The notes beneath the pieces are model-generated. The model was given only the letters and a program-made list of their open reading frames with translations. It ran no database searches and had not been told where the DNA came from. Shown in pieces: positions 42,902 through 52,592 of a stretch of 54,120 nucleotides of DNA (position 1 is the stretch's first letter; every line of letters starts with the position of its first letter). Source of the stretch: a virus. Where the stretch lies: positions 1-54,120 of the IMG/VR virus record IMGVR_UViG_3300009788_000118. One strand, written 5' to 3'. Both the position numbers and the translations under genes were made by a program.

Positions 42902-43273
42902 ATGGCCGTCGAACTAGAGATTTTTGATATTGGCGTATTGAAGGCCGATGCTGATCGTAGCGGGAAACAGTTTTATTTCATGAAGATGTCTTCCACTGAT
43001 TTCACATTCAGTCTCTGTGGAGCTGGTGAGGTTCCTTTAGGCATTCTTCAGAATAAGCCTGCTGCTGCAGGACGAGCTGGCCAAATTCGTCGAGTTGGAC
43101 TCTCCAAGTTAGTTCTTGGAGGCACTGTGGCTGCAGGAGGTTTGATTAAGTCCGATGCAGCTGGCGCAGGAGTTGCTGCTGATACGAATAACGACAACTA
43201 CGGTGCCATGTGTCTCGAAGGTGGGGACTCCGGAGATACCGTCACGGTTTTGATGGAATTCGGCGAAGTTTAA
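42902..43273 (+). CDS. capsid decoration protein, DUF2190-like
   Basis: A 123-residue beta-rich protein with GEVPLGILQNKPAAAGRAGQ, then LGGTVAAGGLIKSDAAGAGV and TVTVLMEFGEV. This is the layout of the small decoration protein found between scaffold and major capsid protein in many phages. Expected to stabilise the head. Confidence 0.8.
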   Translation: MAVELEIFDIGVLKADADRSGKQFYFMKMSSTDFTFSLCGAGEVPLGILQNKPAAAGRAGQIRRVGLSKLVLGGTVAAGGLIKSDAAGAGVAADTNNDNYGAMCLEGGDSGDTVTVLMEFGEV

Positions 43274-43335
43274 ATCTTAATCTTTAACGCATTAAACTTT
43301 ACTTTGATTAATCTTTTAAATGAAAGGAGCATCTA

Positions 43336-44346
43336 ATGCCAGAACCTACTGGTCAAGATCTTCATATTGACGTGCTCTTGAGTAATATGAGCATTGCTTA
43401 TATGAATGAGCCTAGCTCCTATATCGCGGAAAAAGCTTTTCCGGTTGTATATAGTAATAAGCAGTCGAATAAATATGCTGTTTATAACAAATACGACTGG
43501 TTTCGTGATGAGGCACAAAAGCGGGCTCCATTAACCGAAAGTGCAGGCGGCGGATATGCCCTAGAAACACCTGGAACCTTTTACTGTGACGAATATGCCT
43601 ACCATAAGGATTACTCTGACGATGACTCGGACAATGCAGATGACGTCTTTAATCTTGACGATGACTCGACCGAATACTGCGTTGAAAAACTGAGATTAAG
43701 TCGGGAACGTCGATGGGCAACGGCATACTTCGGTGCAAGTATCTGGGGTACCGATCTCGCGGGTCAAACTGATACCCCTGGCTCTAATGAATTCAAGTGC
43801 TGGGATCTCGCCGCATCAACACCAATTGACGATGTTGACGCTGCCAAGGCAATTGTCCGTACAGCAACCGGCCTTTTGCCTAATACACTAATCGTTGCAG
43901 AGAAGGTTCATATGGCACTTAAGAACAATGCAAGTGTCTTGGATCGATTCAAGTATACCCAAGCAGGTATCATCACCGAGCAGCTTCTGGCTCGGGTGTT
44001 CGAGATAAAGAACTATCTCGTCGGAAGAGCAATTTATGCCGCTTCTCCTGAGGGTTCAGAATCCTTGAGTTACATTTTAACTCAATATGATGCACTGCTG
44101 GTATATGCCGCTCCCACACCGTCCAGACGTCGGCCATCCGGAGGATATACATTCCGTTGGAGACGGCCTCGTTATGGTGGTAATACGGGCGAACGACTTG
44201 AAACCACGATTCGTAAGTGGTACATGAAAAACCTCCGTGGAACACGAGTCGAAGGAAGTATGTATGAGGATATCAAGTTGGTAGCCTCGGACTGCGGTGT
44301 GTATTTTGATGATGCCATCGCCGATGGACGGACCATAATTTCATAG
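43336..44346 (+). CDS. major capsid protein
   Basis: A 336-residue protein in the standard position. SYIAEKAFPVVYSNKQSNKY, then AVYNKYDWFRDEAQKRAP and LLPNTLIVAEKVHMALKNN, fit the HK97-fold capsid family of long-tailed phages. It builds the icosahedral head. AAAGGAGCATCTA precedes the start. Its N-terminus (EPTGQDLHID) resembles that of the protease (EPTGDELHIE). Confidence 0.88.
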   Translation: MPEPTGQDLHIDVLLSNMSIAYMNEPSSYIAEKAFPVVYSNKQSNKYAVYNKYDWFRDEAQKRAPLTESAGGGYALETPGTFYCDEYAYHKDYSDDDSDNADDVFNLDDDSTEYCVEKLRLSRERRWATAYFGASIWGTDLAGQTDTPGSNEFKCWDLAASTPIDDVDAAKAIVRTATGLLPNTLIVAEKVHMALKNNASVLDRFKYTQAGIITEQLLARVFEIKNYLVGRAIYAASPEGSESLSYILTQYDALLVYAAPTPSRRRPSGGYTFRWRRPRYGGNTGERLETTIRKWYMKNLRGTRVEGSMYEDIKLVASDCGVYFDDAIADGRTIIS

Positions 44347-44363
44347 TCCTATAACATTTATTC

Positions 44364-44393
44364 ATGTGGGAGGAGCCTACACTCCTCTCACAT
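44364..44393 (+). promoter_or_regulatory. hairpin after the capsid gene
   Basis: ATGTGGGAGGAG and CTCCTCTCACAT pair over 11 of 12 positions around a 6-base loop. No U-tract follows. It may protect the capsid mRNA 3' end or partly reduce downstream transcription. Confidence 0.55.
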
Positions 44394-44408
44394 CTTAGGA
44401 GATAAATT

Positions 44409-44813
44409 ATGACATGGTCATATGACGAAGCAGCTTTAGATCAGGCACTGAATCGTATCCGACTTGAGATTGGCGATACAAATACAGATCGTCAACTTTT
44501 GAAGGATGAAGAGATCACTGAGATCACTACTGAGGAATCAGTGTTTAATCTAAGGGTAGCTAAATGTTGTCGTTTGATATGTGCTCTGTTTGCAGGTAAG
44601 CCCGAGAGATTTCGTCTTGAGGATTTCTCTGAGAGCCAAAAAGAGATTTATAATCGTTTTGAAGCGATGGCTAAAAGATACGAAGGTCTTAGCGGAGGAG
44701 CTCCTTGGACAGGAGCTATTGAAGAGAGCTTTAAGGATGCTACTGTATTGGATACAACGTTGGTATCTCCATCTTTTAAAAAAGGAATGCATGATAACAA
44801 ACAAACACAATGA
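44409..44813 (+). CDS. head-tail connector (adaptor) protein
   Basis: A helical 134-residue protein (LDQALNRIRLEIGDTNTDRQ, then LKDEEITEITTEESVFNLRV) of the gp6/adaptor type that binds under the portal. Position right after the major capsid gene agrees. Overlaps the next gene by ATGA. Confidence 0.8.
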   Translation: MTWSYDEAALDQALNRIRLEIGDTNTDRQLLKDEEITEITTEESVFNLRVAKCCRLICALFAGKPERFRLEDFSESQKEIYNRFEAMAKRYEGLSGGAPWTGAIEESFKDATVLDTTLVSPSFKKGMHDNKQTQ

Positions 44814-45112
44814 CTGAGATTGATCAATTTTTAAAACATACTGTTAGCATTAACACAGTGACGTTTTCTGAGGGATCAAGGTCTATCACAACGGTTGATG
44901 ATATTCCTGCATTCATCACTCAAAGGAGACGTTTGGGTAGATCTGTGGCTGGAGATAGCGAAGAATCACATACAGTTGTATATCTAAAAGCAACTCAAAC
45001 GATTACTCGTGAAGATGAAATCATATTTGATGGTGAGACGCGGCCTGTTAAGGATATTCATACACCAAGAAATCTTGCGGGAGTCATGTATAAAAGAGTA
45101 TTCTTGTCATGA
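44810..45112 (+). CDS. head closure (stopper) protein
   Basis: A 100-residue beta barrel-like protein (FLKHTVSINTVTFSEGSRSI, IPAFITQRRR, then EIIFDGETRPVKDIHTPRNL) in the position of the head-tail stopper. Closes the portal channel after packaging. Overlaps both neighbours by ATGA. Confidence 0.75.
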   Translation: MTEIDQFLKHTVSINTVTFSEGSRSITTVDDIPAFITQRRRLGRSVAGDSEESHTVVYLKATQTITREDEIIFDGETRPVKDIHTPRNLAGVMYKRVFLS

Positions 45113-45591
45113 AAATGCGACTTGAAACAGATCTATCCCTTTTTAACAACGGAATGATTCAAGTAAAGTCCGCTGTTGTTGTAGGAAGTAAGGCAGGTAT
45201 GCAACAAGCAATGGAGGAGTTTCGAGAAGACGCTTTTACAATTCCTCCAACGGTACCATATAAAGACGGAGCCTTAAAAGAGGCTCATGAAATAAGAGTC
45301 GAAAGTGTTCTAGGTGGTGTTAGAGGAATGCTTGAAGTCGTAGAAGTTAGACAGGCAGCCTCTCTTCATGAAGGGATTTCTCGACATGGAACTCCTTACA
45401 AAAAATGGACGACGCCTGGATCAGGTTCCCATTGGCTTTCTTCAAAGTTGTTAATGTTTAAAGATGAATATGTGCGAAAAGTTGCAGCAGGGATTCGTCA
45501 GGCTTTTCGTATAATCAAAGTTCGTGGTCATTTTCGACATTTCGGAACTACTTGGGTACAACCACATCTTAGAAAGATAAGAATTAGATGA
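45109..45591 (+). CDS. tail completion / HK97 gp10-like protein
   Basis: A 160-residue protein with GSKAGMQQAMEEFREDAFTI, HEGISRHGTPYKKWTTPGSG and a basic C-terminus, similar to minor capsid/tail completion proteins at this place in siphophages. Overlaps both neighbours. Confidence 0.7.
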   Translation: MKMRLETDLSLFNNGMIQVKSAVVVGSKAGMQQAMEEFREDAFTIPPTVPYKDGALKEAHEIRVESVLGGVRGMLEVVEVRQAASLHEGISRHGTPYKKWTTPGSGSHWLSSKLLMFKDEYVRKVAAGIRQAFRIIKVRGHFRHFGTTWVQPHLRKIRIR

Positions 45592-45974
45592 GCTTAATAG
45601 TTAATCTTGCAAAATTTATTGATACAAATACATCCTTAACGATGGATATAGATCTTTTTGTAGGAGCAGATGTTTTAGACGCTCCTGCGGAATCTGTAGT
45701 CATTAGGGAGATTCCAGGATCAACGGAAAACTTCTCTACGATGGAATCAAGAGCGATCCAAGTAGCAGTAAAGAGTTTATCCTATGTTGAAGCGGAGACT
45801 CTGGCATGGACTGTTTATAACCTCTTAAAAAATAAGTCGGGATTTAATGATGTCGACCTCGCGGGAGAAAATATCTTCTATTGTGAAGTCATTGGAAGCC
45901 CAGTTCCTATGGATAGGGATGAGCGAGGCAGTTTTATTTTTACATCAAATTTTTTGATCAAAAGGGCATTATGA
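45588..45974 (+). CDS. tail terminator-like minor protein
   Basis: A 128-residue protein (SLIVNLAKFIDTNTSLTMDI, then VKSLSYVEAETLAWTVYNLL and an IFTSNFLIKRAL end) of the tail-terminator or minor-capsid type. It is the last virion gene before cassette 2; the tail tube protein follows only 7.5 kb later. Overlaps the next gene by ATGA. Confidence 0.75.
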   Translation: MSLIVNLAKFIDTNTSLTMDIDLFVGADVLDAPAESVVIREIPGSTENFSTMESRAIQVAVKSLSYVEAETLAWTVYNLLKNKSGFNDVDLAGENIFYCEVIGSPVPMDRDERGSFIFTSNFLIKRAL

Positions 45975-46426
45975 ATCATAAATCTGTTTTTGTATCTAAG
46001 TCTGCAAAGCCGGAACTTTTAGCTCCAAGATATTATGCTAAAGATAAAACTAAAACTAAAGCTAAAGGTAATGTTATTAAAGCTGATCTTGTCAAGTTCA
46101 AAAAAGCTACAGTCTTTTGGATGGGCAAACCGTTGCCTAAATCATTGTTAGGTTTTGGAGAACATCTTGGGTTAGATATTCTGAAACTGGATGGTGATAT
46201 AACATTACTTATTAATGCCCAAGCTCTTGTGATACACGAAGTCGATACTTATAGATTTAATGGAGTCATTGCTGCAATTAATCTTGCAGTGAATTATGAT
46301 GTTCCTGTTTTTTGGATTGACAAAAATGTTGCACCTCGTCAATGGATGTTCTCTTTTAAAAAAGTTTTCGTGGGGGATCTTTATGCAGGATTCTTCTGGA
46401 AAGAGGTTATGCAATGGATCGTGTAG
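45971..46426 (+). CDS. hypothetical protein, 151 aa
   Basis: A basic N-terminal third (KDKTKTKAKGNVIKADLVKF) is followed by a Rossmann-like segment (FNGVIAAINLAVNYDVPVFW). No motif is recognised. It opens cassette 2 and overlaps the next glycosyltransferase by 13 bp, so it is probably linked to it. Confidence 0.6.
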   Translation: MNHKSVFVSKSAKPELLAPRYYAKDKTKTKAKGNVIKADLVKFKKATVFWMGKPLPKSLLGFGEHLGLDILKLDGDITLLINAQALVIHEVDTYRFNGVIAAINLAVNYDVPVFWIDKNVAPRQWMFSFKKVFVGDLYAGFFWKEVMQWIV

Positions 46427-48090
46427 CAATAGCATTTAACAACAAATTAGGTAATTTTATTTACATGACGTCTGCGGTAAAGATTCTTCGGCAGTGGGGA
46501 TATAAGGAGATAGATCTAATAACAGATCAATCATTCTTAAGCAGTCCTGCTGAGGAACTTACCGCAGATGTTTTCGACAATGTAGTGACGGAATATGATG
46601 AAGAAGCTTATGATCGTATTTTCCGAGCTGAGTGGTCTGTTCCGATGAATGCTCAGAATCGACTTTTTGGGGGATTTGATCAAGCTACGTCTCGAAATGT
46701 TGATTGGAATGGAAGAGGTATACATGAAGTACAGGTCTATCTTAATATGATCGGAGCTTCTTGGGAGGATTTTGATGGGTATATACTTTATCCAAAAGAG
46801 GTGGCAGTATTAAATCCTTTAAAGTCAAAATTTATTGCTTTAGCAAATTGCTCTGGCTCAGATCAAGCAAATCTTAAAGGATGGCCCAAATTTCCTGAGC
46901 TTTCAGAGGTTTTAAGTGGGTTAGGATATAATATAATACTTGTGGGAGCTGGCGATGAACTTAAAGGATGTAAAGGTCATAACTTCGTGGGGAGTTATTC
47001 AATCAAAGAAACCGCAGATATTATTCGACAATGTGATCTCTTGATTGCTTCATCAACAGGTCTTGCTATTGTAGCTGATGCAGTTGGAACTCCAGTGATA
47101 CAGTTAGATGGTCCAATTCCATCGACAAAGACGCATCCTCTTCTTGTTGATTATTCAATCGTTCGAAGTTATATTTCATGTGCTCCATGTTTTCAATCTC
47201 TTCTTTTTACTTCATGTAAAGATCCAATTTGCATGAAGAACATACAAGTGGATAAGGTGATTAATGCGACGACAAAGATGTTATCATCTCCTCCAGTAAA
47301 AGGACATTTCTTTGGGTCTTATCAGTCTCCAAAAAGTGATGTACCTGATTGTGATGATAGGGTCGCATATTTAATTGCATGCTTTAACCGTTACCATGTT
47401 TTATATGAGTTTTTGGCTAATCTCGAACATAGCAGTCCTCAAAAAGGTGAGATTTTCTTTCTTAATGATGCCAGTTCCGATCCAAGAATTGAGACTGCAT
47501 TAAAATCATTTCATCTTGACGACATCAAGATACACTATCTCGAAACAGATTACAAAGAAAAACTTGCACTTTTGAGGAGGTATAAGAAAATGCCTTCGGC
47601 ACATGCCTACAATCGACTTTTTAGAGAAGCTTTTAAAATGCATGAAAAAGATCCTTTTGATTTTATAATGATTCTTGATCCAGACTCTATTATGCACGAT
47701 CGATGGATTCAAAAGATGATTGTGACATATCGAGAGGCTAAAAAACTTCACCCAAATATCGGGCTTTTTTCTGGATTCAATAATGAAAATCATCCGATAT
47801 ATGATAATGAAGAAACAAAAGAGATTTATCGAGGCACATATAGCGACTATCGCTTGCGAAACGGAGTAAATCTTCAGTTCATGTTCGAGCCGAGTTTCTT
47901 TCCGGAACATGGATTTTACGATCTTGAAACTGAACATGCAACTCTTTCGTCTGATCTTCCAAAGAATGAGATGCTCACAAAGAAGGGATTTAAGAGTATG
48001 ATTCTTGTACCGTCTATGCTTCAGCAAATTGGAGCTTACGACTCAGCTCTTCCAAGAAGGAGGAGTAATGAAGTTGCAAAGGATTTCTGA
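46414..48090 (+). CDS. GT9-like / GT2 double glycosyltransferase
   Basis: The first 290 residues look like a heptosyltransferase-family (GT9) enzyme: NNKLGNFIYMTSAVKILRQW at the start and IRQCDLLIASSTGLAIVADA, then GTPVIQLDGP, in the donor domain. From residue 310 a GT2 domain follows (AYLIACFNRYHVLYEFLANL, with IMILDPDSIMHDRW holding DPDS). It would build a short glycan, perhaps with heptose-like sugars. Overlaps its neighbours. Confidence 0.82.
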   Translation: MDRVAIAFNNKLGNFIYMTSAVKILRQWGYKEIDLITDQSFLSSPAEELTADVFDNVVTEYDEEAYDRIFRAEWSVPMNAQNRLFGGFDQATSRNVDWNGRGIHEVQVYLNMIGASWEDFDGYILYPKEVAVLNPLKSKFIALANCSGSDQANLKGWPKFPELSEVLSGLGYNIILVGAGDELKGCKGHNFVGSYSIKETADIIRQCDLLIASSTGLAIVADAVGTPVIQLDGPIPSTKTHPLLVDYSIVRSYISCAPCFQSLLFTSCKDPICMKNIQVDKVINATTKMLSSPPVKGHFFGSYQSPKSDVPDCDDRVAYLIACFNRYHVLYEFLANLEHSSPQKGEIFFLNDASSDPRIETALKSFHLDDIKIHYLETDYKEKLALLRRYKKMPSAHAYNRLFREAFKMHEKDPFDFIMILDPDSIMHDRWIQKMIVTYREAKKLHPNIGLFSGFNNENHPIYDNEETKEIYRGTYSDYRLRNGVNLQFMFEPSFFPEHGFYDLETEHATLSSDLPKNEMLTKKGFKSMILVPSMLQQIGAYDSALPRRRSNEVAKDF

Positions 48091-48809
48091 TGAATGGTCC
48101 GGCTGATATTCCGTATATCGAATTGATTAAAAGATTCAAAGCTAAAACCATCTTTTTTCACGAGCTCAAAGGTCGTGGAAGGAGATTGGCTATTCGACAT
48201 GACGTAGATCACGACATCGATAAAGCAATATCAATGGCTAGATTTGAAAGTCTTCATGAAATTTCATCGACTTATTTTCTATTACCAACAGCTAGATACT
48301 TTGATTACACAAATGCTTTTTTAGCCAAATGTAAGACTCTTACAGATCTTAGACACCGCATTGGTTTTCATAATAATGCTGTCACAATGTGGTATAAATC
48401 ATCTAAACCTATTTTAAACATCGTCAAAAAGCCGATTAGGTTTTTAAGGCAGGCTGGATTTAAAATTGATTTCTCTTCGTCTCATGGATCATTTGAAGGA
48501 CGAAAATTGGGATTTCGTAACTTCGATGTTTGGAGCGAAAGTCATGATCGTTCTACGTTGGGAAATCCTCAGATCTCTTTAAGAGATGTAGGCTTAAAAA
48601 ATGAAGTTTATTTTATGCCATTTACTTTTTATCTATCTGAGTCTGGAGCTAAATGGCGTGGTGGCATGTTAAATGGTCACAAATCTTGGTTTGAACAGGA
48701 TTTTCCTTTTTTGAATCAAGAAAAGGTTTATAAACAAGTGGATAAGTTTGCCAAGTTTGAGAGGGCTTCAGCTCAGTTATTAGTTCATCCTAAATGGTGG
48801 CCGGTATGA
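48090..48809 (+). CDS. polysaccharide deacetylase-like (CE4) protein
   Basis: AIRHDVDHDIDKAISMARFE resembles the D-x-D metal motif of NodB/CE4 deacetylases, with RIGFHNNAVT and FSSSHGSF as later motifs. It may remove acetyl groups from N-acetyl sugars. Start directly follows the GT gene. Confidence 0.75.
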   Translation: MNGPADIPYIELIKRFKAKTIFFHELKGRGRRLAIRHDVDHDIDKAISMARFESLHEISSTYFLLPTARYFDYTNAFLAKCKTLTDLRHRIGFHNNAVTMWYKSSKPILNIVKKPIRFLRQAGFKIDFSSSHGSFEGRKLGFRNFDVWSESHDRSTLGNPQISLRDVGLKNEVYFMPFTFYLSESGAKWRGGMLNGHKSWFEQDFPFLNQEKVYKQVDKFAKFERASAQLLVHPKWWPV

Positions 48810-49654
48810 TAAAATTTTTAGTCGTGAGATGTACTACATATGATCTTGCTGGAGTAGCAATGATTACAGGAGCAGTTAATGGTTTCCAAGAACTTGGAGC
48901 TGAGATTGATCTTCGGATACTAGTTGCTGATAAAGATTATACTTGGCATGCCTCTTATATTACATATGTCGATCCCCGTGAACGAAAAGAAGCCTTTAAG
49001 TGGGCAGATGTAATTCTCGACATCGGTGGAGTTTGTAAAGGATTTGGTAGTCGCTTATCTTCGTATATTCAGACCGCTAAAAATATGAAGATACCTTATG
49101 TTTACATGAGTCAGAGTTTTATTGATCCAGATCCGAGAGCTCTTGAAGTTGATGCAATCATTGCAAGAGGGCCTCGATCTGCAGAAGCAGTTGAGAAAGC
49201 ATCAGGAAAAAAGGTGTCTGTTGGTGCAGATTTAGGATTTCTTGTAAATCCAAGGAAGATACGTCAAACTAATTATTCTAGAGGTTTTACGACATATCAA
49301 AATCGAGATTTGAGTGGTATGCGAAAGCAGGTTGATTGGGAATCTATACAAGTTATATGGAAAAAGGATAAAGGACATCAAGTATTCGAACCTCGATTAG
49401 GTCTTGATGAATATATCTCTTCAGTTGAACATACGTTTGGTTTTATATCAACCCTTAAAGAGGTGCACACTGCACGTTATCATGCAGGTGTTGCTGCGAT
49501 TTTAGCAGGGATAGATTTACAAGTTTATCCCTTTGAAGGTAATAAATCCAAATATACAGATTTGTTATCATTTCGATCGCTATCTCCAAATCAACTCAAG
49601 CTTTCAGCTTTATCATCTTGTATAATAGCATTAGAGGTTGCTAATGGAAGTTAA
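48806..49654 (+). CDS. polysaccharide pyruvyl transferase-like protein
   Basis: A 282-residue protein with two Rossmann-like halves: VLDIGGVCKGFGSR-like (ADVILDIGGVCKGFGSRLSS), MKIPYVYMSQSF, DAIIARGPRSAEAVEKASGK, then HTFGFISTLKEVHTARYHAG. This matches the pyruvyltransferase family (CsaB/WcaK group), with its ARE/R motif. It would add a ketal-linked pyruvate. The start at 48806 overlaps the preceding gene by ATGA. Confidence 0.78.
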   Translation: MIKFLVVRCTTYDLAGVAMITGAVNGFQELGAEIDLRILVADKDYTWHASYITYVDPRERKEAFKWADVILDIGGVCKGFGSRLSSYIQTAKNMKIPYVYMSQSFIDPDPRALEVDAIIARGPRSAEAVEKASGKKVSVGADLGFLVNPRKIRQTNYSRGFTTYQNRDLSGMRKQVDWESIQVIWKKDKGHQVFEPRLGLDEYISSVEHTFGFISTLKEVHTARYHAGVAAILAGIDLQVYPFEGNKSKYTDLLSFRSLSPNQLKLSALSSCIIALEVANGS

Positions 49655-50087
49655 TGTAGCATTACAAAGAAGGCATAGTTGTAGATCTTTTAGATCTGAA
49701 AAGGTGCCAAAGTCTTTGATAAAACGCTTAACAGTTGCCTTTAGTCAGGCACCTTATGCAAGTGGAGGTCCACGAAGGAGATTATATATTGTAGATAAAC
49801 CCGAATCTTTAATGGAGCTTCAAGTTGCATGTTGTCATCAATCTCATGTAGGGTCTTGTACAGCAGCGTTTATTATATGTGGTGAAGATACGAATGTATC
49901 CTTAAGATCTGGACACTCAAAATATGTTTTTGATTGTGTAGCATCTGCTATGTGTATTGATTTAATGGCTACATCCTATGATTTAGGTATATGTTGGATA
50001 GGTAATTTTCATCCTGAAAAGGTCGCAAAGTTTATTAAATATGATCTAAAGCCTGTAATCATTTTGGTCGTGGGGAATCCTGAATGA
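49644..50087 (+). CDS. nitroreductase-family flavoprotein
   Basis: The first residues VALQRRHSCRSFRSEKVPKS, then FSQAPYASGGPRRRLYIVDK and SYDLGICWIGNF, are typical of FMN-dependent nitroreductases, but the chain is short at 148 residues. It may act as a sugar-nucleotide or amino-sugar oxidoreductase, or in cofactor recycling. It begins within the last codons of the preceding gene. Confidence 0.8.
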   Translation: MEVNVALQRRHSCRSFRSEKVPKSLIKRLTVAFSQAPYASGGPRRRLYIVDKPESLMELQVACCHQSHVGSCTAAFIICGEDTNVSLRSGHSKYVFDCVASAMCIDLMATSYDLGICWIGNFHPEKVAKFIKYDLKPVIILVVGNPE

Positions 50088-50791
50088 AGATCGTTTGTGT
50101 GATGTGCATTCATCAAAGGAAACAAGTTACAGAATTTGTTTTGGGTTATCTCCAAAAGCAAACGATACCGATTGAGATTTTGCTTATAGGTGATTCTGAA
50201 ACAGAATTCAATATCGCACGTGATACAGGTTGTTTATACCTTCATCATGAAAATAAACCTTTAGGTAAAAAATGGCAGTATGGGATTTCTTATGCCTGGA
50301 GAGTTCTTAAAGCGGATGTAATTCTGATTTTAGGATCTGATGATTTAATATCTCATGACTGGTGTGATGTTGGTGTGAGGTATATGGAGTTTTATGATTA
50401 TGATCTCGTAGGTACGAACGTTAGATATGTATTGAGAATTAAGAAAGATGAACCTCTTGAAATCATACAGAAAAAATATCCAACAGATCGCTTACTCGGT
50501 GCAGGACGACTTATATCTCGACGAATTTTAGATAAATTAGATGGCATTTTATTTAATCCTGTATCAGTTAAATTAGATAGCACTTCTTCTGAGCGGATTC
50601 AAAAGATTGGAGGTAAGATAGGCTCTTTAGATGAATTAGATTCAAATATCCTACTTCTCAAAGGCGACTGGAATTGTATGAATCCATGGAATCTTACAAA
50701 AGACATCTATCGAATAGGTTCTATAGACAATCCAGATAGCTGGTTAAGCTACAACTTTCCAGATGCTATTCCTGGCTTAGGAAGATTATGA
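50084..50791 (+). CDS. GT2-like glycosyltransferase
   Basis: A 235-residue GT-A enzyme: VCVMCIHQRKQVTEFVLGYL, then ADVILILGSDDLISHDW in which SDD is the D-x-D-type metal motif. Overlaps its neighbours by ATGA. The acceptor is unknown. Confidence 0.82.
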   Translation: MKIVCVMCIHQRKQVTEFVLGYLQKQTIPIEILLIGDSETEFNIARDTGCLYLHHENKPLGKKWQYGISYAWRVLKADVILILGSDDLISHDWCDVGVRYMEFYDYDLVGTNVRYVLRIKKDEPLEIIQKKYPTDRLLGAGRLISRRILDKLDGILFNPVSVKLDSTSSERIQKIGGKIGSLDELDSNILLLKGDWNCMNPWNLTKDIYRIGSIDNPDSWLSYNFPDAIPGLGRL

Positions 50792-51420
50792 TATCTGAAG
50801 AGGAAAAGAAATTATATAAAATCTCAGGTGATAATACATTAGCTGAAAAAGGTTATGCATCATTGGAAGTTTTCTTAAATATTTACGAGGATTTCTTTAA
50901 GGATCTTGATTTAAGGAAGAAAACTATCCTTGAATTTGGCTCTGGCAGATTTGAAATGGCAGAAGTTTTTAAAAAACATGGAGCTGTTTATACAGGAATT
51001 GATAAAAGTCTTGGTGTATACAATGTAGGAGATAGTCGAGGGTTTAGAATGTATCGACAAGATTATAAAAATAATCCTTTAAAAGTTATCGTAGATAGTT
51101 TCGATGGCATATTCTGTAGAGAGTCGGTTAATGCTTTCTGGTATTTAGACGATGACAACCATGTCAATCAAGTTAGAAAATGGTGCAGAACACTCAGGGA
51201 TAATGGATGGGGTTGGATACTTCCATGTAATCATGTACCAACCAGTATTGTGATCTCCGATTGGGACATTTTTAGGGTTTTAGATATTCAAATAAGGGCA
51301 TTCCAAAGCGCAGGGTTTAGGTGTTTACATTTACCAAGGATGCTGGCAGAGAGATATGGTCAGCAGAAGAATGTTATTAACACACCATTATTTATTAAAA
51401 ACTTGGAGGTACCAACATGA
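50788..51420 (+). CDS. SAM-dependent methyltransferase
   Basis: KTILEFGSGRFEMAEVFKKH (motif I, E-x-G-x-G) and AVYTGIDKSLGVYNV (motif II) with GIFCRESVNAFWYL (motif IV-like) indicate a class I methyltransferase of sugar or lipid type. Coupled to the preceding gene. Confidence 0.82.
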   Translation: MISEEEKKLYKISGDNTLAEKGYASLEVFLNIYEDFFKDLDLRKKTILEFGSGRFEMAEVFKKHGAVYTGIDKSLGVYNVGDSRGFRMYRQDYKNNPLKVIVDSFDGIFCRESVNAFWYLDDDNHVNQVRKWCRTLRDNGWGWILPCNHVPTSIVISDWDIFRVLDIQIRAFQSAGFRCLHLPRMLAERYGQQKNVINTPLFIKNLEVPT

Positions 51421-52592
51421 TGCATGAAAAACACAATCAATTGCCGATGTTGCCTATTTATCATGATGTTGAGTCAGGCATAAGTTATCTAACTTTTCAA
51501 GAGGCTGCAATAGCATGCGGAAAACTTACTTTAATAGAAGAGGATAGTGGGTATTGGACTGATAACATCTTGTATAAATCTACAATATTCAAAGAAGTGA
51601 AGGCGATTACTCTCAAGATGACAGATCAAATTGAAGCATTACTTGATAAAAGTCCGGTTATAGATGTTGATCCGTCTACCGCAGAAAAAGCTGTTCTCGC
51701 TTTGAGGGAGGCTCTTATCAGACAATGGGACCCTGAAAAAATCCATGTTATGGCAACAAGTTCTGGATATGATACCAGATTACTTCTAGCGATCATAAAA
51801 CAAGAACAGGAAGCGCGTGGAGAAGATTGGTTTGGAGAAACTTATTTTTATTGTGTGCAGCCTGAAATTCCAGAATGGCGTAAGGTAATGGATTATTTCG
51901 GATGGCCCGAAGTAGTCTTACGTCCGATTGGAGAGTATGCGGAACCTTTAGATTTCTTTGCGCCTACTATGACGTTTGATGCCATAGGCAAAGCTAATGC
52001 TGGAATTAATCGATATCGTAAAGCAATAAGCATTGCGGAACTGCAACTGGAATCATTTATCACTGTCGATGAAAACATTCAGAGAGTATCAGCAACATGG
52101 AGTGATGAGACTTCAGTTTGGATCGGTAAGAAAACCGAAACTACGAGAGAATTTATACATCGTAAATTGTTTGATAATCCGTCTCCATGGTATTCAAAAG
52201 GTACTGAATTTATTTATCCATTTGCGTCTTTTGAGTATGTTAGTCTTCTTTTAAAGCAGCAGCCTCCGCTGTTTGGTAATGCATTTAAATTGGCAAAGTT
52301 AAAAGTTGTTGATCCAATTTTAACAGATTTGGAGAGATTTCCAAACGGAAAGTTCCGATTAGTGAAGGAACTTAAAGAAAAAGGATTTCTCTCCTATAGG
52401 GAATTATCAGCTGAAACTATATCTAAAATGGAGCAGCAATTTAAAGATTCATGGTATTATCAAACTATGAATCCAAAAAATGTTCTTCCTTTTAAGATGG
52501 AAGTTACTTTGGCAATGAATCATGAAGTGAGAGAATACATTAAAGCAGCTATTTGTGAACATTTGATAGAAAGGGGATGTGAAATATCATGA
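51417..52592 (+). CDS. asparagine-synthetase-like ATP-PPase protein
   Basis: The 391-residue protein has VMATSSGYDTRLLLAI, matching the SGG-x-DS PP-loop of the asparagine synthetase B C-terminal domain (SSGYDTR). It lacks an N-terminal glutaminase with catalytic Cys2. Such proteins amidate sugars or peptides in surface-polysaccharide loci. It overlaps its neighbours. Confidence 0.72.
   Translation: MMHEKHNQLPMLPIYHDVESGISYLTFQEAAIACGKLTLIEEDSGYWTDNILYKSTIFKEVKAITLKMTDQIEALLDKSPVIDVDPSTAEKAVLALREALIRQWDPEKIHVMATSSGYDTRLLLAIIKQEQEARGEDWFGETYFYCVQPEIPEWRKVMDYFGWPEVVLRPIGEYAEPLDFFAPTMTFDAIGKANAGINRYRKAISIAELQLESFITVDENIQRVSATWSDETSVWIGKKTETTREFIHRKLFDNPSPWYSKGTEFIYPFASFEYVSLLLKQQPPLFGNAFKLAKLKVVDPILTDLERFPNGKFRLVKELKEKGFLSYRELSAETISKMEQQFKDSWYYQTMNPKNVLPFKMEVTLAMNHEVREYIKAAICEHLIERGCEIS

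Noticed and set aside
43278-43307. Eighth copy of the 30-bp element
   Set aside because: Similarity to the consensus is limited to about half the positions and no tail is recognisable.
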